Shown in pieces: positions 45,761 to 56,378 of a stretch of DNA of 64,000 bases. A model generated the notes under the pieces. That model saw only the letters and a list, made by a program, of their open reading frames with translations. It searched no databases and was not told the DNA's origin. Origin of the DNA: Tuctoria greenei (Eukaryota; Streptophyta; Magnoliopsida; Poales; Poaceae). The DNA lies in the NCBI GenBank assembly GCA_036927565.1, contig JAYESD010000004.1, forward strand, positions 163,033,697 to 163,097,696, written 5' to 3'. Within the stretch, counting starts at the first letter, position 1. The number at the start of each line of letters is the position of its first letter. The translations under genes were made by a program, and so were the position numbers.

Positions 45761-47344
45761 ATGTCGAGCACGAACAATGAAGTTTCCGACTTTGAGGCCG
45801 AGATGGACCACGAGGTGGCACCTCGGACCTCGACGAGTCTTGGCAAGAAGCGCCAAGAGAGACCTTCCAATCCAGCTCCATCTCCTCCACAGGCTCGAAG
45901 GAAAGTGCTAGCGAAGAAGCCGGCCTCCAAGGTGCCAGCTTCTAGGGCTACCACCGGTGGTGGCCCTAGCTCGGCAAGTGCCCGCCTAGCCAAAGGCAAG
46001 GGCAAAGGGATAGCGACGGGTCCAGTTGGCCCATTGAAGCTCCATGCTCCGAGGGAAGGGGTCCGGGACCCCACTGAGGAGAAGTTCAATGGGAAGGGCA
46101 GTGATTCGGCGGCAAAGTTCAGAAGCATTGATTGGTATGGCCGACCGAAGCAAGCTGCCGATGGAAGATTTTGGTGCAACTTCCATGCAGATTTCTACAA
46201 ATCTGTGTATCTCCCAATGAAGACACCGGTTGTGCGCAGTCAATGGATTGATTGGGCACACTTTGAGAAGAAGGGCTGCTCCTCGTTCACTGAAGTGGTG
46301 GAAGCCATTGAGAGGCATGGCCTGAAGGATCTCTTTGCCTTCAGGAACAACTAGAATGATGAGGTCATTGCACAATTCTTTGCAACATGCCATTTCTCAA
46401 GTGAAGATGAGCAAAGTGCTACTTGGATGACTTATGGATCCAAGTACAGTATCACCCAAGAGGATTTTGCAAGCCTGCTTCATCTTGACACCTCAAGATC
46501 TGACTGCTTGATCATCCACAACATAGGTGTCATTGAGAAGGATAAGATGAAGTTCCTCTATGAGCCAAACTCTAAGTTCAACCCTCCAACCACGAAGAAC
46601 ATGAAGCCATTCTTTGTGGTGCTCAATAGAGTCTTGAGGAAGACCATTGCTCCCAATGATGGAGACGTCGGGAGTGTGCAGGGTTATCTCCAGACATTGA
46701 TGAGAGTGATAAGCAAGGGCCACCAGTTTGATGTGGCGGACTACATCTGGAATGACATGGTTAACATATCCTGCACACCCAACAGATCTTGTGGGTATGC
46801 TCCATATCTGATGTTTGTGATCGAGAAGGTCACCGGGATTGAATTCGTCAAGGATGTGGAGCATCTACCCTTGAGACCTCAGATGCCTCAGAAGCCAAGT
46901 GTCCAGGCTGCTCCCTCGCCGGCCTCGAGTCCTGAGGCACCGGCAAGAAGAACTGAAGATGCAAGAGCTGCCCCTGCCAGTAGGGCAGCCCCTCAAAGGG
47001 GATCATCCAGTGGGATCTTCAAATACCTGGCTGCCATCTTCGCTTCCTACAAAAAGACCGAAGTGAAGGCCCATAAGCTCAACAAGAGAAGAAAGGAAGA
47101 TATGAAGTATGTGAAGGCAAATGTGAAGCAAATTTGCCAGAAACTGGAGATCGAACCCATTGGGTCTCTAGTAATCTCCGAAGATTCAGACTCAAATTTC
47201 ATCGAGCTCGGGCCCTTGACCCCCTCCAAGCTTGCCTACTTTGGCATTGGGGGCTCGAGTGACTCCGCACCTCCTCCTCCTCATCATCAGGCTGAAGATG
47301 AAGATGACGAAGACGATGATGAGAGGACTGACAGCGAAGAGTGA
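45761..47344 (+). pseudogene. Element D accessory ORF downstream of pol (SIRE-type extra ORF)
   Basis: From ATG 45761 one frame runs 527 codons to 47344, broken only by TAG at 46352-46354. The N-terminus is basic and Pro/Ala-rich. The middle carries SIDWYGRPKQAADGRFW and VRSQWIDWAHFEKKG. The second half has WNDMVNISCTPNRSCGYAPY, like the putative plant transposon protein found widely in grass repeats (from memory). A Lys/Arg patch (KLNKRRKEDMK) and an acidic tail follow. SIRE-type copia elements carry an env-like ORF here, but I see no signal peptide or clear transmembrane segment, so I do not call it an envelope protein. Function unknown. Confidence 0.72.
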
Positions 47345-47803
47345 AGACCTTAGGACCCTCCTCTCCTTCTTTTTGGTGTCTTGATGTCAAAGGGGGAGAG
47401 ATTGAGGATGAGTCTTAGCCTTAGCTGTAGGATGCGAGGAGAGAGCTCTCTTGTATGTTTTTTGACTATTTTGTGGGTTGTAAAGCTTTAACTATGTTCT
47501 TAAGTAAATTATGGTTCTGTGATGCAATGTTATGATCTTTTGAGAAGTATTTGTTGAAATATGTGATTTTGCTTATAGAATGTCATATATGCTTGCTTTT
47601 GGATAAATAATTGCAATTATGTCATTCTCATTGTTTAAATGTACTTAGTTATGCATCCCACCATAAAGAATGCACATATGGATTATGTTTTCACTGCTTA
47701 ATGTATTTTAGACTTATATGTGCATACTTTATGAAAATCTCAATTTTTATCATATTTTGTGAAATCTCAATTGGTTGTCATCAAGCATCAAAAAGGGGGA
47801 GAT
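47345..47803 (+). other. Element D 3' untranslated region and purine tract
   Basis: AT-rich and non-coding. AAAAAGGGGGAGAT immediately before the LTR at 47804 is the plus-strand primer (PPT). A similar AAAGGGGGAGAG occurs at about 47390, just after the accessory ORF. Confidence 0.8.
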
Positions 47804-48065
47804 TGAAAGTGCATCTAGGAATCCCTTGTGGGTTTTGGATGATTCATGACAAGCAAATGAGATCATAACCTATTTGTTGAGATGAGCACAGGTTTTAATA
47901 GCAAAACAAGCAAAGTGCCAAAAAGAAGGGAGAATGAGGAGCAAAGTGGAAATGAGCTCAAGGAAGAAGAATGGTAGATCATTGTGTATGGAGTGTGTTA
48001 AGGAAACACACCCCAAGAGCTCAATCACGATTAAACACACACATTGCACAAAGTTATACAAGACC

Positions 48066-48524
48066 AGACTAGTCCGAATGTCACCGGACTAGTCCGATAT
48101 CCTCTCTGCACAAAATCGGACAAGTCCGATATCTCCCTGACTAGAATCGGACTAGTCCTCCCCAGTGCGGACTAGTCCTCTAAACACTTCACAAGTCACA
48201 CAAAATCGTACAAGTCCGATCACCACCGGACTAGTCCGATATTCATTCTGTTCCAAATCGAACAAGTCCGATATTAGAACGGACTAGTCCGAAAAACCCT
48301 CTGACCTAAATCGGACAAGTCCTCCAAGTGCGGACTTGTCACACAATTCACTTAGGGTTTCACATGTCCGGACAAGTTCGATAACTATCGGACTAGTCCA
48401 AAGTTTTCCAGAAGCGAAATTGGACAAGTCCGCTCCTAGCCGGACTAGTCCGATATTTCGAGACACTTAGGGTTTGCTACACACAACACACCAGACTGGT
48501 CCGGTGTCCACCACAGACTAGTCC
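48066..48524 (+). repeat. Palindromic box array, D 3' LTR U3 (17 boxes)
   Basis: Box starts are 48066, 48086, 48118, 48149, 48169, 48208, 48228, 48260, 48281, 48313, 48332, 48370, 48390, 48422, 48442, 48493 and 48515. The steps are 20, 32, 31, 20, 39, 20, 32, 21, 32, 19, 38, 20, 32, 20, 51 and 22. The array ends 40 bp before the TATA box. Confidence 0.9.
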
Positions 48525-48563
48525 GATCTTTCTAAACCCTAATGGTCACTTTTAGAAACCCCA

Positions 48564-48571
48564 TATAAATA
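48564..48571 (+). promoter_or_regulatory. TATA box, element D 3' LTR
   Basis: TATAAATA follows TAAACCCTAA and AGAAACCCC. The 5' LTR copy is at 27893-27900. Confidence 0.7.
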
Positions 48572-49334
48572 GAGGTGCACGGCCCAACTTTAAACTCTCT
48601 CGAACCCTAGCGCCGTCACACCTCCCAAGAGCCTCAAAAACCACATCTCTCCACGAAATTAAGTACAACAAAGATCAATCCTTTGAGGATTCACTGTAGA
48701 TCATTGGAGAGACACGTTCAACACTAATTGAGCTCTTGGTTTGATTCTCTAACACACTCCTGTGATTTCATTGTAATCTTTTGAGTGTGTTCTTGGTGGT
48801 ATTTCGTATTGTAATCTAAGGGAGCTCTCAACGTGTGAGAAGGCCCCTTTGAATTCGGTTATTCACCCCTTTGTGATAAGTGGAAGAGGATTGGCCTTCG
48901 TGGCGATCCAACGAGGGTAGGGTTGGAGAAGACCCAGACCTTTTGTGGACTCCTCAACGTGGATGTAAGTTGCCTCTGTGGGAACCGAACCACGGGATAA
49001 TTTTCTTGTGTTCTTGTTTTGTGTTCATCGTTCTTTACATTATATCAATCTAGGGTTTCAATTAATCTTGCTCACTTTATGTTGAAATACCAAATTTAAG
49101 ATTGACTTGTGATATACCCTAGTACATAATCTTGCAACACATAAATTACAAGTATATTTTCGCTGCTACACCCTAGAATCAAACTTAATAAATCAAACTT
49201 GATCAACCTAGTCCGTACACACCGGCCTAGTCTGCACTTTACCGGACTAGTCCGATATCTCTGGTTTTAAACTGGTTGTTAAGTGTTGTAGGTTCCAAAA
49301 AATTTCAAAAAGGCCTATTCACCCCCCCCCCCCT

Positions 49335-50123
49335 CTAGGCCACATTCAACTCGACGTACTCGAGTTCCTCGAGATCTTCTTCTTCTTCGTCATTTGAAGT
49401 TGGTGCCACAGGTGGGGTTGCGGAAGCAAGAGTTGCTACCTCACCCACCTGTTCATCCAACAGTTGCACCTCAAGTTGACTCTCTTCCAACGCGCTTTCC
49501 GCGTGTTGTGTTTTTATGTGAGCCTCCGATCGGGCTTTGATAGCCCGGTGCCACTGATGTTCCCTTAAGTTTAGACGGCGATTTAGGGGAGCAACTGTGG
49601 CCCTAAGTGAGTCATTGGCCCCTTCAAAGTGATCCCCTCGAATCAGAGCCTGCTTCAGGTCACTCATCATTTTTTCAAGGCTAGCATGCTGATCAAGGCT
49701 CTCTTGACACGTTGATGTTGCATATGACGCTAAAATCATCTTGGGTACTTCCTCATTATGCCCCTGTGCTGCAACCATCCAACTGGCCCACTCATCACCG
49801 GCTCTACCATCAACCGGAAAGAGCGCGAATGGAGTGCCAGCCATGGCACGGTAATGAAGTTTGCAAAACCTCATCATGGCAACACTTGCGGCATAACACC
49901 ACGTGTCTTCCAGTTGAATTCCTTGCACTTGGATGGAGAAAGGAGTCCATCCAATATTCAGTGGAGCAGCAGGCACATCAACGTAAATGGTGCACCTTGT
50001 CACACCTCCGTCATCTATCTCCCTGCCCCAATAGTCCGGTATTTCACGATATCCGAATCGTGAAGCATTTCTATCAACAAATCCAGAAAACCCTTCAGAA
50101 GAGTACACTTCGTGAACACCCAT
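49335..50123 (-). CDS. Element B ORF0, unknown protein upstream of gag
   Basis: The minus-strand frame begins ATG at 50123 (MGVHEVYSSEGF). The native part is 258 codons, to 49350. D inserted within the stop codon: in the pre-insertion order the next codon was TAG. The present frame runs four codons into D. The N-terminal two-thirds contain SIQVQGIQLEDTWCYAAS, a likely globular domain. Residues ~140-215 look coiled-coil, and the C-terminus is very acidic (EEEEDLEELEYVE). It lies between the 5' LTR and gag on the same strand. Some rice gypsy elements are reported, from memory, to carry such an ORF0. The frame is unbroken. Function unknown. Confidence 0.68.
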   Translation of the reverse strand: MGVHEVYSSEGFSGFVDRNASRFGYREIPDYWGREIDDGGVTRCTIYVDVPAAPLNIGWTPFSIQVQGIQLEDTWCYAASVAMMRFCKLHYRAMAGTPFALFPVDGRAGDEWASWMVAAQGHNEEVPKMILASYATSTCQESLDQHASLEKMMSDLKQALIRGDHFEGANDSLRATVAPLNRRLNLREHQWHRAIKARSEAHIKTQHAESALEESQLEVQLLDEQVGEVATLASATPPVAPTSNDEEEEDLEELEYVELNVA

Positions 50124-52080
50124 CCATTTGGTGAGTATACTATAGCATCAGCCATCTGTGAAAAAGATATTGGAACAATGAGAAGGTTTCCAACTCCCAA
50201 AAATTTTTACAGCTGGAGTTGCAATCACAGTCTGTTCCAGCTGACCTTTCTGTATAAATTGAAAATTTTGTTACAGGAAACTTCAGAAACAGCCGTGGAG
50301 TTCGAAACAAAAGTTGTAGTACACTTTACGGACTTTCCATATTGTACTCATACAGCTCCAGGTGAGCTAGGAAATATAATATATACAGGTTTAAAGTTGA
50401 CCCAAATTTTCTAGAAATTTTGACAGAACCTCTCCTGTATATGTGGTGATTTCCACAATTTATACAGGTATATCATGACAATATTTTGAGGTAATGACAA
50501 AATAAACATTGTATAACATTAATTTAACATTCCAGTGGTAAAATATTTCGGCCATGAAACATTTGTTACATAGGTATAGTGTGCTAATTCTAAACTATGT
50601 GCCAACTGTTCAAGTTCTGATCTGACAGAACCAAGTTTACAACCATAGGAATTTAACACAGATATACCTAGATTTAGGCCATGAGTACAACACTAAGTTG
50701 ATAGAGGACTTGCTAAGATTTCCAGAAATGTATATATATGACCATGTCACTATTCTGGATCAAAAGCTAGGGATATCTTAACTTAACAGATGAACTGACT
50801 GTTGTTCAACAGCAGCCCTGCAGTCCACTGTTTTGAGCTCGAAATTTGAATTCCCTCCAATTTGAATCAAGAGAAACTTTAAATAACAAAACTGTATATC
50901 TGCTTCTCCCCTTTTCATATATATATCACAAGAAGGCAGAAGATTTTTCTACTATGAGTTATAGCAAAATTACCGAGACTGGTACAATGGTAGGGCTATC
51001 TGGAGTAATTTAAGCATACCCCAAATTTCAACAGATTATCAAGCTTTTCTGCCTTGATGGTCAACAGAAAAGTTGTAGAGGTCTTCGAGAACTTTTCATC
51101 CATATAGCATAACCCTATGTTTATTCCTAACTAACAAAGATTACAACCTGGCAAAGTTGAGCAAACTTTAGCCAGAAATCAAAAATCTTGGTGCTAACCC
51201 AATGTCGAATGAAAACTCATTTTTGCGGAGTCCAAACCTACCAGCACCTGATAGTCAGACTTTCCAAAATATAATGCATACATTTTTGTCGTTGTTGGGG
51301 ATGGTCAAGTATCAAAGTTGATACCGACGGTACTACGGGCCTCACCAAAGAAAATTCTAACCGGTATTTCCGGATACGTTTTATAAGTGGTCCTAGTATC
51401 GTTCACTCGCAAACGTGTGCTACACGGGTCGCTACCGTAGTCAATGCTGCAAAAGACAAACAATCCCCTTTCACACCTTCACACCTCAAGGGCGGCACAG
51501 GGAAACAAGACCGGCAGTTACAATAATATATACAAAAGTAATTGCATACGACTCTGGTGTGAGTCGCCCTCGAGCGATGTCATGTCTCGAGGTACATGGC
51601 TGTAATATGTCTATACAGCAAAGACTCCCATACAAACTGGCTTATACACGCTCGGGCATACGTGTTTCGCATGCTCCCATAGAATATGAATTATTCTAGA
51701 GAGGCATACTATCGGGTTATACACCACCCGACGGGGGCTCCCACTAACTTTGAAGCACGCTAGGGTACCGCGTGTCATAGGTTCTCAAAAACATAGAAAG
51801 CTTCACAGACTCCTATTAAAATTTCCGTGCCAAGCCACGGAAAGACTTCTATGCTACCTCTCGCATGGTGAGCTTACCGCAATTGATCTGCTTACGGTGA
51901 CGTACCTTACCTCTTACCTGACATCGGAGCGTCGTTACAGAATTAATAACATATAAGTTAGTTTACCACCTTTATATTTTATACTAGTAATACTCCTTAT
52001 AAGGGCATATAGCTAATTCCTCACTCAAATCCTAATTTTTGAAAATATGCTCTTTTCAAGTACACTGTTCCCAATGATGT
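50124..52080 (-). other. Element B untranslated leader
   Basis: About 1.96 kb of AT-rich, non-coding sequence lie between the primer binding site and ORF0. The frames seen here (for example 51415-51699) are on the opposite strand and have no signature. I see no extra element or TSD inside it. Confidence 0.6.
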
Positions 52081-52090
52081 TCTGATACCA
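52081..52090 (-). promoter_or_regulatory. Element B primer binding site
   Basis: The minus strand reads TGGTATCAGA directly at the LTR edge, followed by ACATC. It matches the first ten bases of the initiator-Met site. This makes 52091-56373 the 5' LTR. Confidence 0.82.
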
Positions 52091-55000
52091 TGTCTGGTGG
52101 GGACCGGAATCCCGACCTCCAAGAATCTCATTGGGTGGTGTCGTGCGATGCGACACCCAACAGTATACAAGAATAGAACGAGAACAAATTTACAATACCA
52201 AATCTTTATTTAAAAGCACAGCAGAAGTTTTTAAAATACTAGCGGAAGGGAAAAGAACTATACATCATAGCTACGCTCTCAGCACTAGCTATGCAAAAGC
52301 AAAGTCATCCATGCCCTGGATACTTCGCACTAGGAACACATAATTCACGGCGGCGTGTAGGGTTCTCACTCGGCTGTAAACCCTGGAGGGGTGCAGCCTC
52401 GTCATCAAACACGCCATCAGTCGTATAATCTTCAAAAACTCGTTAACTGCAAACGTGAGCATAAGGCTCAGCAAGTTTAACCCGTCTCACTAGACATATG
52501 CAAGGGTGAAAACTAAGCATAGGTAAGGTAAAGCATAAAGGACCCGCCTACAAGTGGATCCTTATATTCATATTTTAATCAGCACATGACATTCTTCAGG
52601 CACGGCACATCATAGACTCCACAATCAAACAAGAAACGCTTTGCCAATGATATGACATGCACAAAGCACATAATGCTATTACAGTAAAGTATGGGAAAAC
52701 TGTAAACTTTTAATGTACTATCTCTAAGCCAAACATGTCCAAGCAATTTGTAAACCAATATATCATATTCTCCGGCCTTCTTCAGTATTTACAACATCAC
52801 GGCGCAGTGAACAAGTGGTACTCTATTACCGCGAGGGACGGTGATTGCAATCAGGACATACCCAGAACAACATGACACATATGCACTTTCGGAAATGCCA
52901 GCGAGTACTTTCAGCAGTACCTACATAACAATTCAGTACTAGTCGTATATGGCCACATTTCACTAAACACTCAAATGTCGAACCGGTCGATCCGTCACGA
53001 GCAGGAGGTCACTGTGTGGGGCATACTCTGACGTGCCCACCAGCTGATTTACACCTTGCTACCCTCAACCCACGCCTATAAAACAGAATGGAATGCCTCG
53101 ACAAACCAGTATCAAGCTACGTCAGTTTACTGGAGCCCATTCCACCAGTATGTCACTGGTACAATTCAAGCTTGTCCAGTAGGACCGCACACGAAACGGT
53201 CCTCAATCGACACAAGCAGGGCTACGCACGTGAGACCACGTCTCGCTGCATCCTACCCACTGATCGGTCTCAATTTCATATTCATAAACCATTTTCTTAT
53301 TTCAGAATCTCCCGTGTGACAAAATTCCTATCTCGCGAGTAGATTCCAACTACTCGACTTCTACCGAATTCCTATGAGCATAAGCATAGCAGTGTCTACT
53401 CAACGGGACGTAGACCTACCTAAGACTCCATAGGACTTGTGGGCCATGCAAGTGGATGTCAAACACCTTAAACGTAATGCACAATCATCTGAAGACGTAA
53501 GGTGAAATAAAACTACAAAACACTGTAAGGAACTTAAATGCAAACCGGGGCTTGCCTGAATGCGAGTCTGAGCCTATGTTAGTTTCTGGCAGCTGGACCT
53601 ACAAAGCTTCCGGCTGCTCCTCGATTTCAGCTACTACACGATATGCATATACTAGGTATAAAGGATTTTTTGAATAATTAATATGCTTAAGGTGGTGTGA
53701 GTATATTAGGATAAAATCAGATAATTATATTAATTGGCTTTGGTATTTTTATGGTGGATACTAGAAACTATAGAGAAGACTCTTGCAAAGAACAGGAGAT
53801 GATCAAGGAAGTTTGTTGTTCTTAAAAATTATGGTAAGCAATAATCTTCTCTAAATTTTGGTTGAAATTTTGGAGGCGTATCATGGCTACCAGGGGTTGT
53901 ATAGTGTAGAGGGGGTCTCACGGGTTCTAGGAAAATTTGTTTCACCATTTTCTAAGCTTCCTACAGGGAGAAATTGATTTTTCAAGTTTGGGGTAAATTT
54001 ATGGAAATTGATTTTCCATTTTTCTCAATTTATAACTACATAGAGATTTCGAATATTGATCAACCTAGTATTTTAAGTCCAAAGAGTTTGAAACTTTTAC
54101 TGAAGATCAAGGGTATTAACAATAGTGTTCTGACCAAAATTGGAAATTTTCCAATTAACAGAACTATGGAAATGAATTCTTTAAGCATTTTGTTTATCAG
54201 AATTATGGAGAAATTTCTATGGATTTTTATAAAAATCCAAGTGCACCACTGGATAATATTCTTCATGCTGGTTCTAACAAAATATATTTGGGAAATTTTG
54301 GATAATTTTACTGGAAGTTATGGATTTTCTAAGTTTGGATTGAATCTGGATTTATTTTTCTATTGGAAAATTCAAATAAAGGGGCCGGTCCCACTTCATT
54401 TGAATCGGGCCAATCAGAACGGAGCCACACCAGGAGCTACTGGGTTAACCCGCATTGCCACACCGGATCCTTGTCCACAACTGATCCCACGCGAGAGGGC
54501 GTCGTTGACACGTGGGACCCGCATCTTCATCTACCTATCGACGCGGCGGCGCCTCTCGCCGAAATCGCGGCGGTGCTTCACTGGACTTAGGTGCGTCGAC
54601 CTCCTTTCGGCCTTGCCTTGACCGCTCAACCATAAAATCGACTGTGCAAGCCGATGGTGGTGTCCAATCACGTCGGCGATGGTCGGAGACGGCGGCGCGA
54701 CAGTGACGGCGAAGCTAGGGTTTCGGCCTTTGTCGGAAATGCTCGGAAATGGCTCAATAGGCTCGGGAAAAGGCCGGGAAGGTTCCTGGGAGCACCAGGA
54801 GTATGATTTGGGGGTCAGATTGGGGGAACATTGCCGGCGAAGCTAAGCTCAACGGTGAGGTACGGTTTTTCAACCGGCGGCCATGAAAACTCAAAATACG
54901 ACCTCGTCTCTCGATGTCTTCCTCTTAATTTTTGTGAGGTGATGCGCCTGGAGAACTAGGAGACAATACCTTATTGGATTGACAATTAATCATACGTAGA

Positions 55001-56373
55001 AACGGAATTTAACCGGTAATCTATTGATATCGGTATGAACTGTTTTGGGGAAAACTTGAGATAAGGGAGCTAGGAAGCACAACAGTGGCTAAAACTTCAC
55101 AAGAAGCATCTAGATATCTTTGTGCACCTTATTGCTTCAAAGAGGGAAATGGAAACGTGCTTGAAGTGTTCTGTCCTCGTGGAACATAAAGTTCCCTAGC
55201 GACTTCAACCGCGAGCTCCGAGGAAACTTTGAAATACCGCACATATAAATAGGGAATCAAACAAAGGATTGGATGGGAAGGAAGAGCAACTAGTTAAGCC
55301 ACCTTTTGCTGTTGGAAGCACCGTGATTCCTTGCGTCACTGGGCCGGCGCGTCAGGAACGGCAGCGGCAATGCGTGGCGGAAGAATAAAAACAGAGGCGA
55401 GTGTGTGCGTGTGTGTCCACTTCGACCGCGGGAGGGTTTATATAGCTCGAGAAGGAGTAGGAGGCACACCATGAAGCAGGCAGACGAGCAGCTCCGTGGT
55501 GCCTTGCATGCGGCACGGTGTCGAGCAGAGGAGCGCCGGAAAAACAGCGCGCAGAGCAGACTGAGTTTGTCCCACTGACTGGTGGGTCCCACGACCCTTA
55601 TCCCTGCCCCTTCTCTGCAAACTTCAATTCCCTTACCAAACTTGGTCCAAAAATTCTAGATTTTTGTGGGGAGGCTCAAATAAATTTCTGGAATTTGATT
55701 CTGCAATTGGATTTTGACTTGGAGCAAGTTCCAATTGAATTTCAAAATTAAATTTGAATTTGGATGGAATTTAATGGGGTCACTGATTTAAATAGCAAAT
55801 GAGTTCAAAAAATTTTGAAACTGTGAGAATAAATCAAGCAAGTAATGATGATGATGATGGTGTGTTCAAATCTTGATGTTCAAATAAGCTGAACAGCATT
55901 CAAAATTTGAATTCCTAATAGGATCAGAATTTGCTAAGCGTCTCAAATAAAATAGCAAATGGAGTTCATAATTTGTGAAACTTTGCAGGAAGTCTATTTG
56001 GAATATTAGTAAACCATAGAAAAAATTATGGCCTCTGAATTGAATAATTTTGACAGGGCCAAATATACAGTAGTATATTCAATTTGCAATTAATTTGAAT
56101 ATATATTGGGTACTGCATATTAATTTGACATAGGATCCTCCATTCAAATAATTCCAAACTTTGAAGAGAGGTCAAAAGAATTTATCTAAGATTATTGGTG
56201 AAGTTGATTCCTCATGTTAATAAAATTTAAGCATGAGTGGAATAAAAGATTTGATGAGATCAAGTCCATGTCTCCCACCATAAGTTCATGTGCATAACCA
56301 TGATGGATCTCCACTATGGTTTATAATATACTTGTAGTTGAACTTTATATGAAGGAAAAAGTGAGATTTTACA
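52091..56373 (-). repeat. Element B 5' LTR
   Basis: 4283 bp with intact TG...CA ends (TGTCTGG on plus, ATTTTACA at 56373), followed by TSD GTTGC. The minus-strand TATA at 55437-55444 leaves ~0.93 kb of U3 and ~3.3 kb of R plus U5. The 215-codon plus-strand frame at 53974-54621 is not open in the other LTR and is not a gene. Confidence 0.92.
55437..55444 (-). promoter_or_regulatory. TATA box, element B 5' LTR (minus strand)
   Basis: The minus strand reads TATATAAA. The copy in the other LTR is at 14864-14871. Confidence 0.6.
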
Positions 56374-56378
56374 GTTGC

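Larger units (their letters stand above)
20763..49348 (+). mobile_element. Element D: Ty1/copia, SIRE-like, with extra ORF
   Basis: TSD ACTCG lies at 20758-20762 and 49349-49353. The 5' LTR is split by F into 20763-21293 and 27824-28670. The 3' LTR is 47804-49348. The primer binding site is at 28673, the purine tract just before 47804. Coding runs gag, protease, integrase, RT, RNase H (28733-34278, then 44721-44800 across element C), followed by an accessory ORF (45761-47344). An extra downstream ORF and a long coiled-coil Gag are typical of SIRE/Maximus copia elements. All main frames are broken. Confidence 0.9.
47804..49348 (+). repeat. Element D 3' LTR
   Basis: 1545 bp. The box array is at 48066-48524, the TATA box TATAAATA at 48564-48571, and a U5 cluster at 49205, 49224 and 49244. 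A poly-C run at about 49322-49333 is longer than in the 5' LTR. The end is CACATTCA, followed by TSD ACTCG. Confidence 0.92.
11508..56373 (-). mobile_element. Element B: Ty3/gypsy chromovirus with 4.3-kb LTRs, minus strand
   Basis: LTRs at 11508-15800 and 52091-56373 (4293 and 4283 bp) are flanked by the 5-bp TSD GTTGC (11503-11507, 56374-56378). The minus-strand primer binding site is at 52081-52090 and the purine tract just inside 15800. In transcription order it encodes ORF0, gag, protease, RT, RNase H, integrase and a chromodomain. Element D interrupts it between ORF0 and gag. It is probably Tekay/Del-like, judged from the chromodomain and large LTRs. The left end has lost the terminal dinucleotide: the partner begins TGTCTGG and this end begins TCTGG. 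Confidence 0.92.

Noticed and set aside
45761..47344. Calling the D accessory ORF an envelope gene
   Set aside because: Position alone suggests env-like. No signal peptide, transmembrane anchor or fusion-type segment is visible.
48066..48524. The box array as a CRISPR-like array
   Set aside because: Units are 10-12-bp palindromes in a plant LTR, the spacers are themselves partly conserved, and no cas genes are present.
53974..54621. A 215-codon plus-strand frame in the B 5' LTR
   Set aside because: It is antisense to B and not open in the homologous region of the other LTR (about 13400-14040). AT-rich chance frame.
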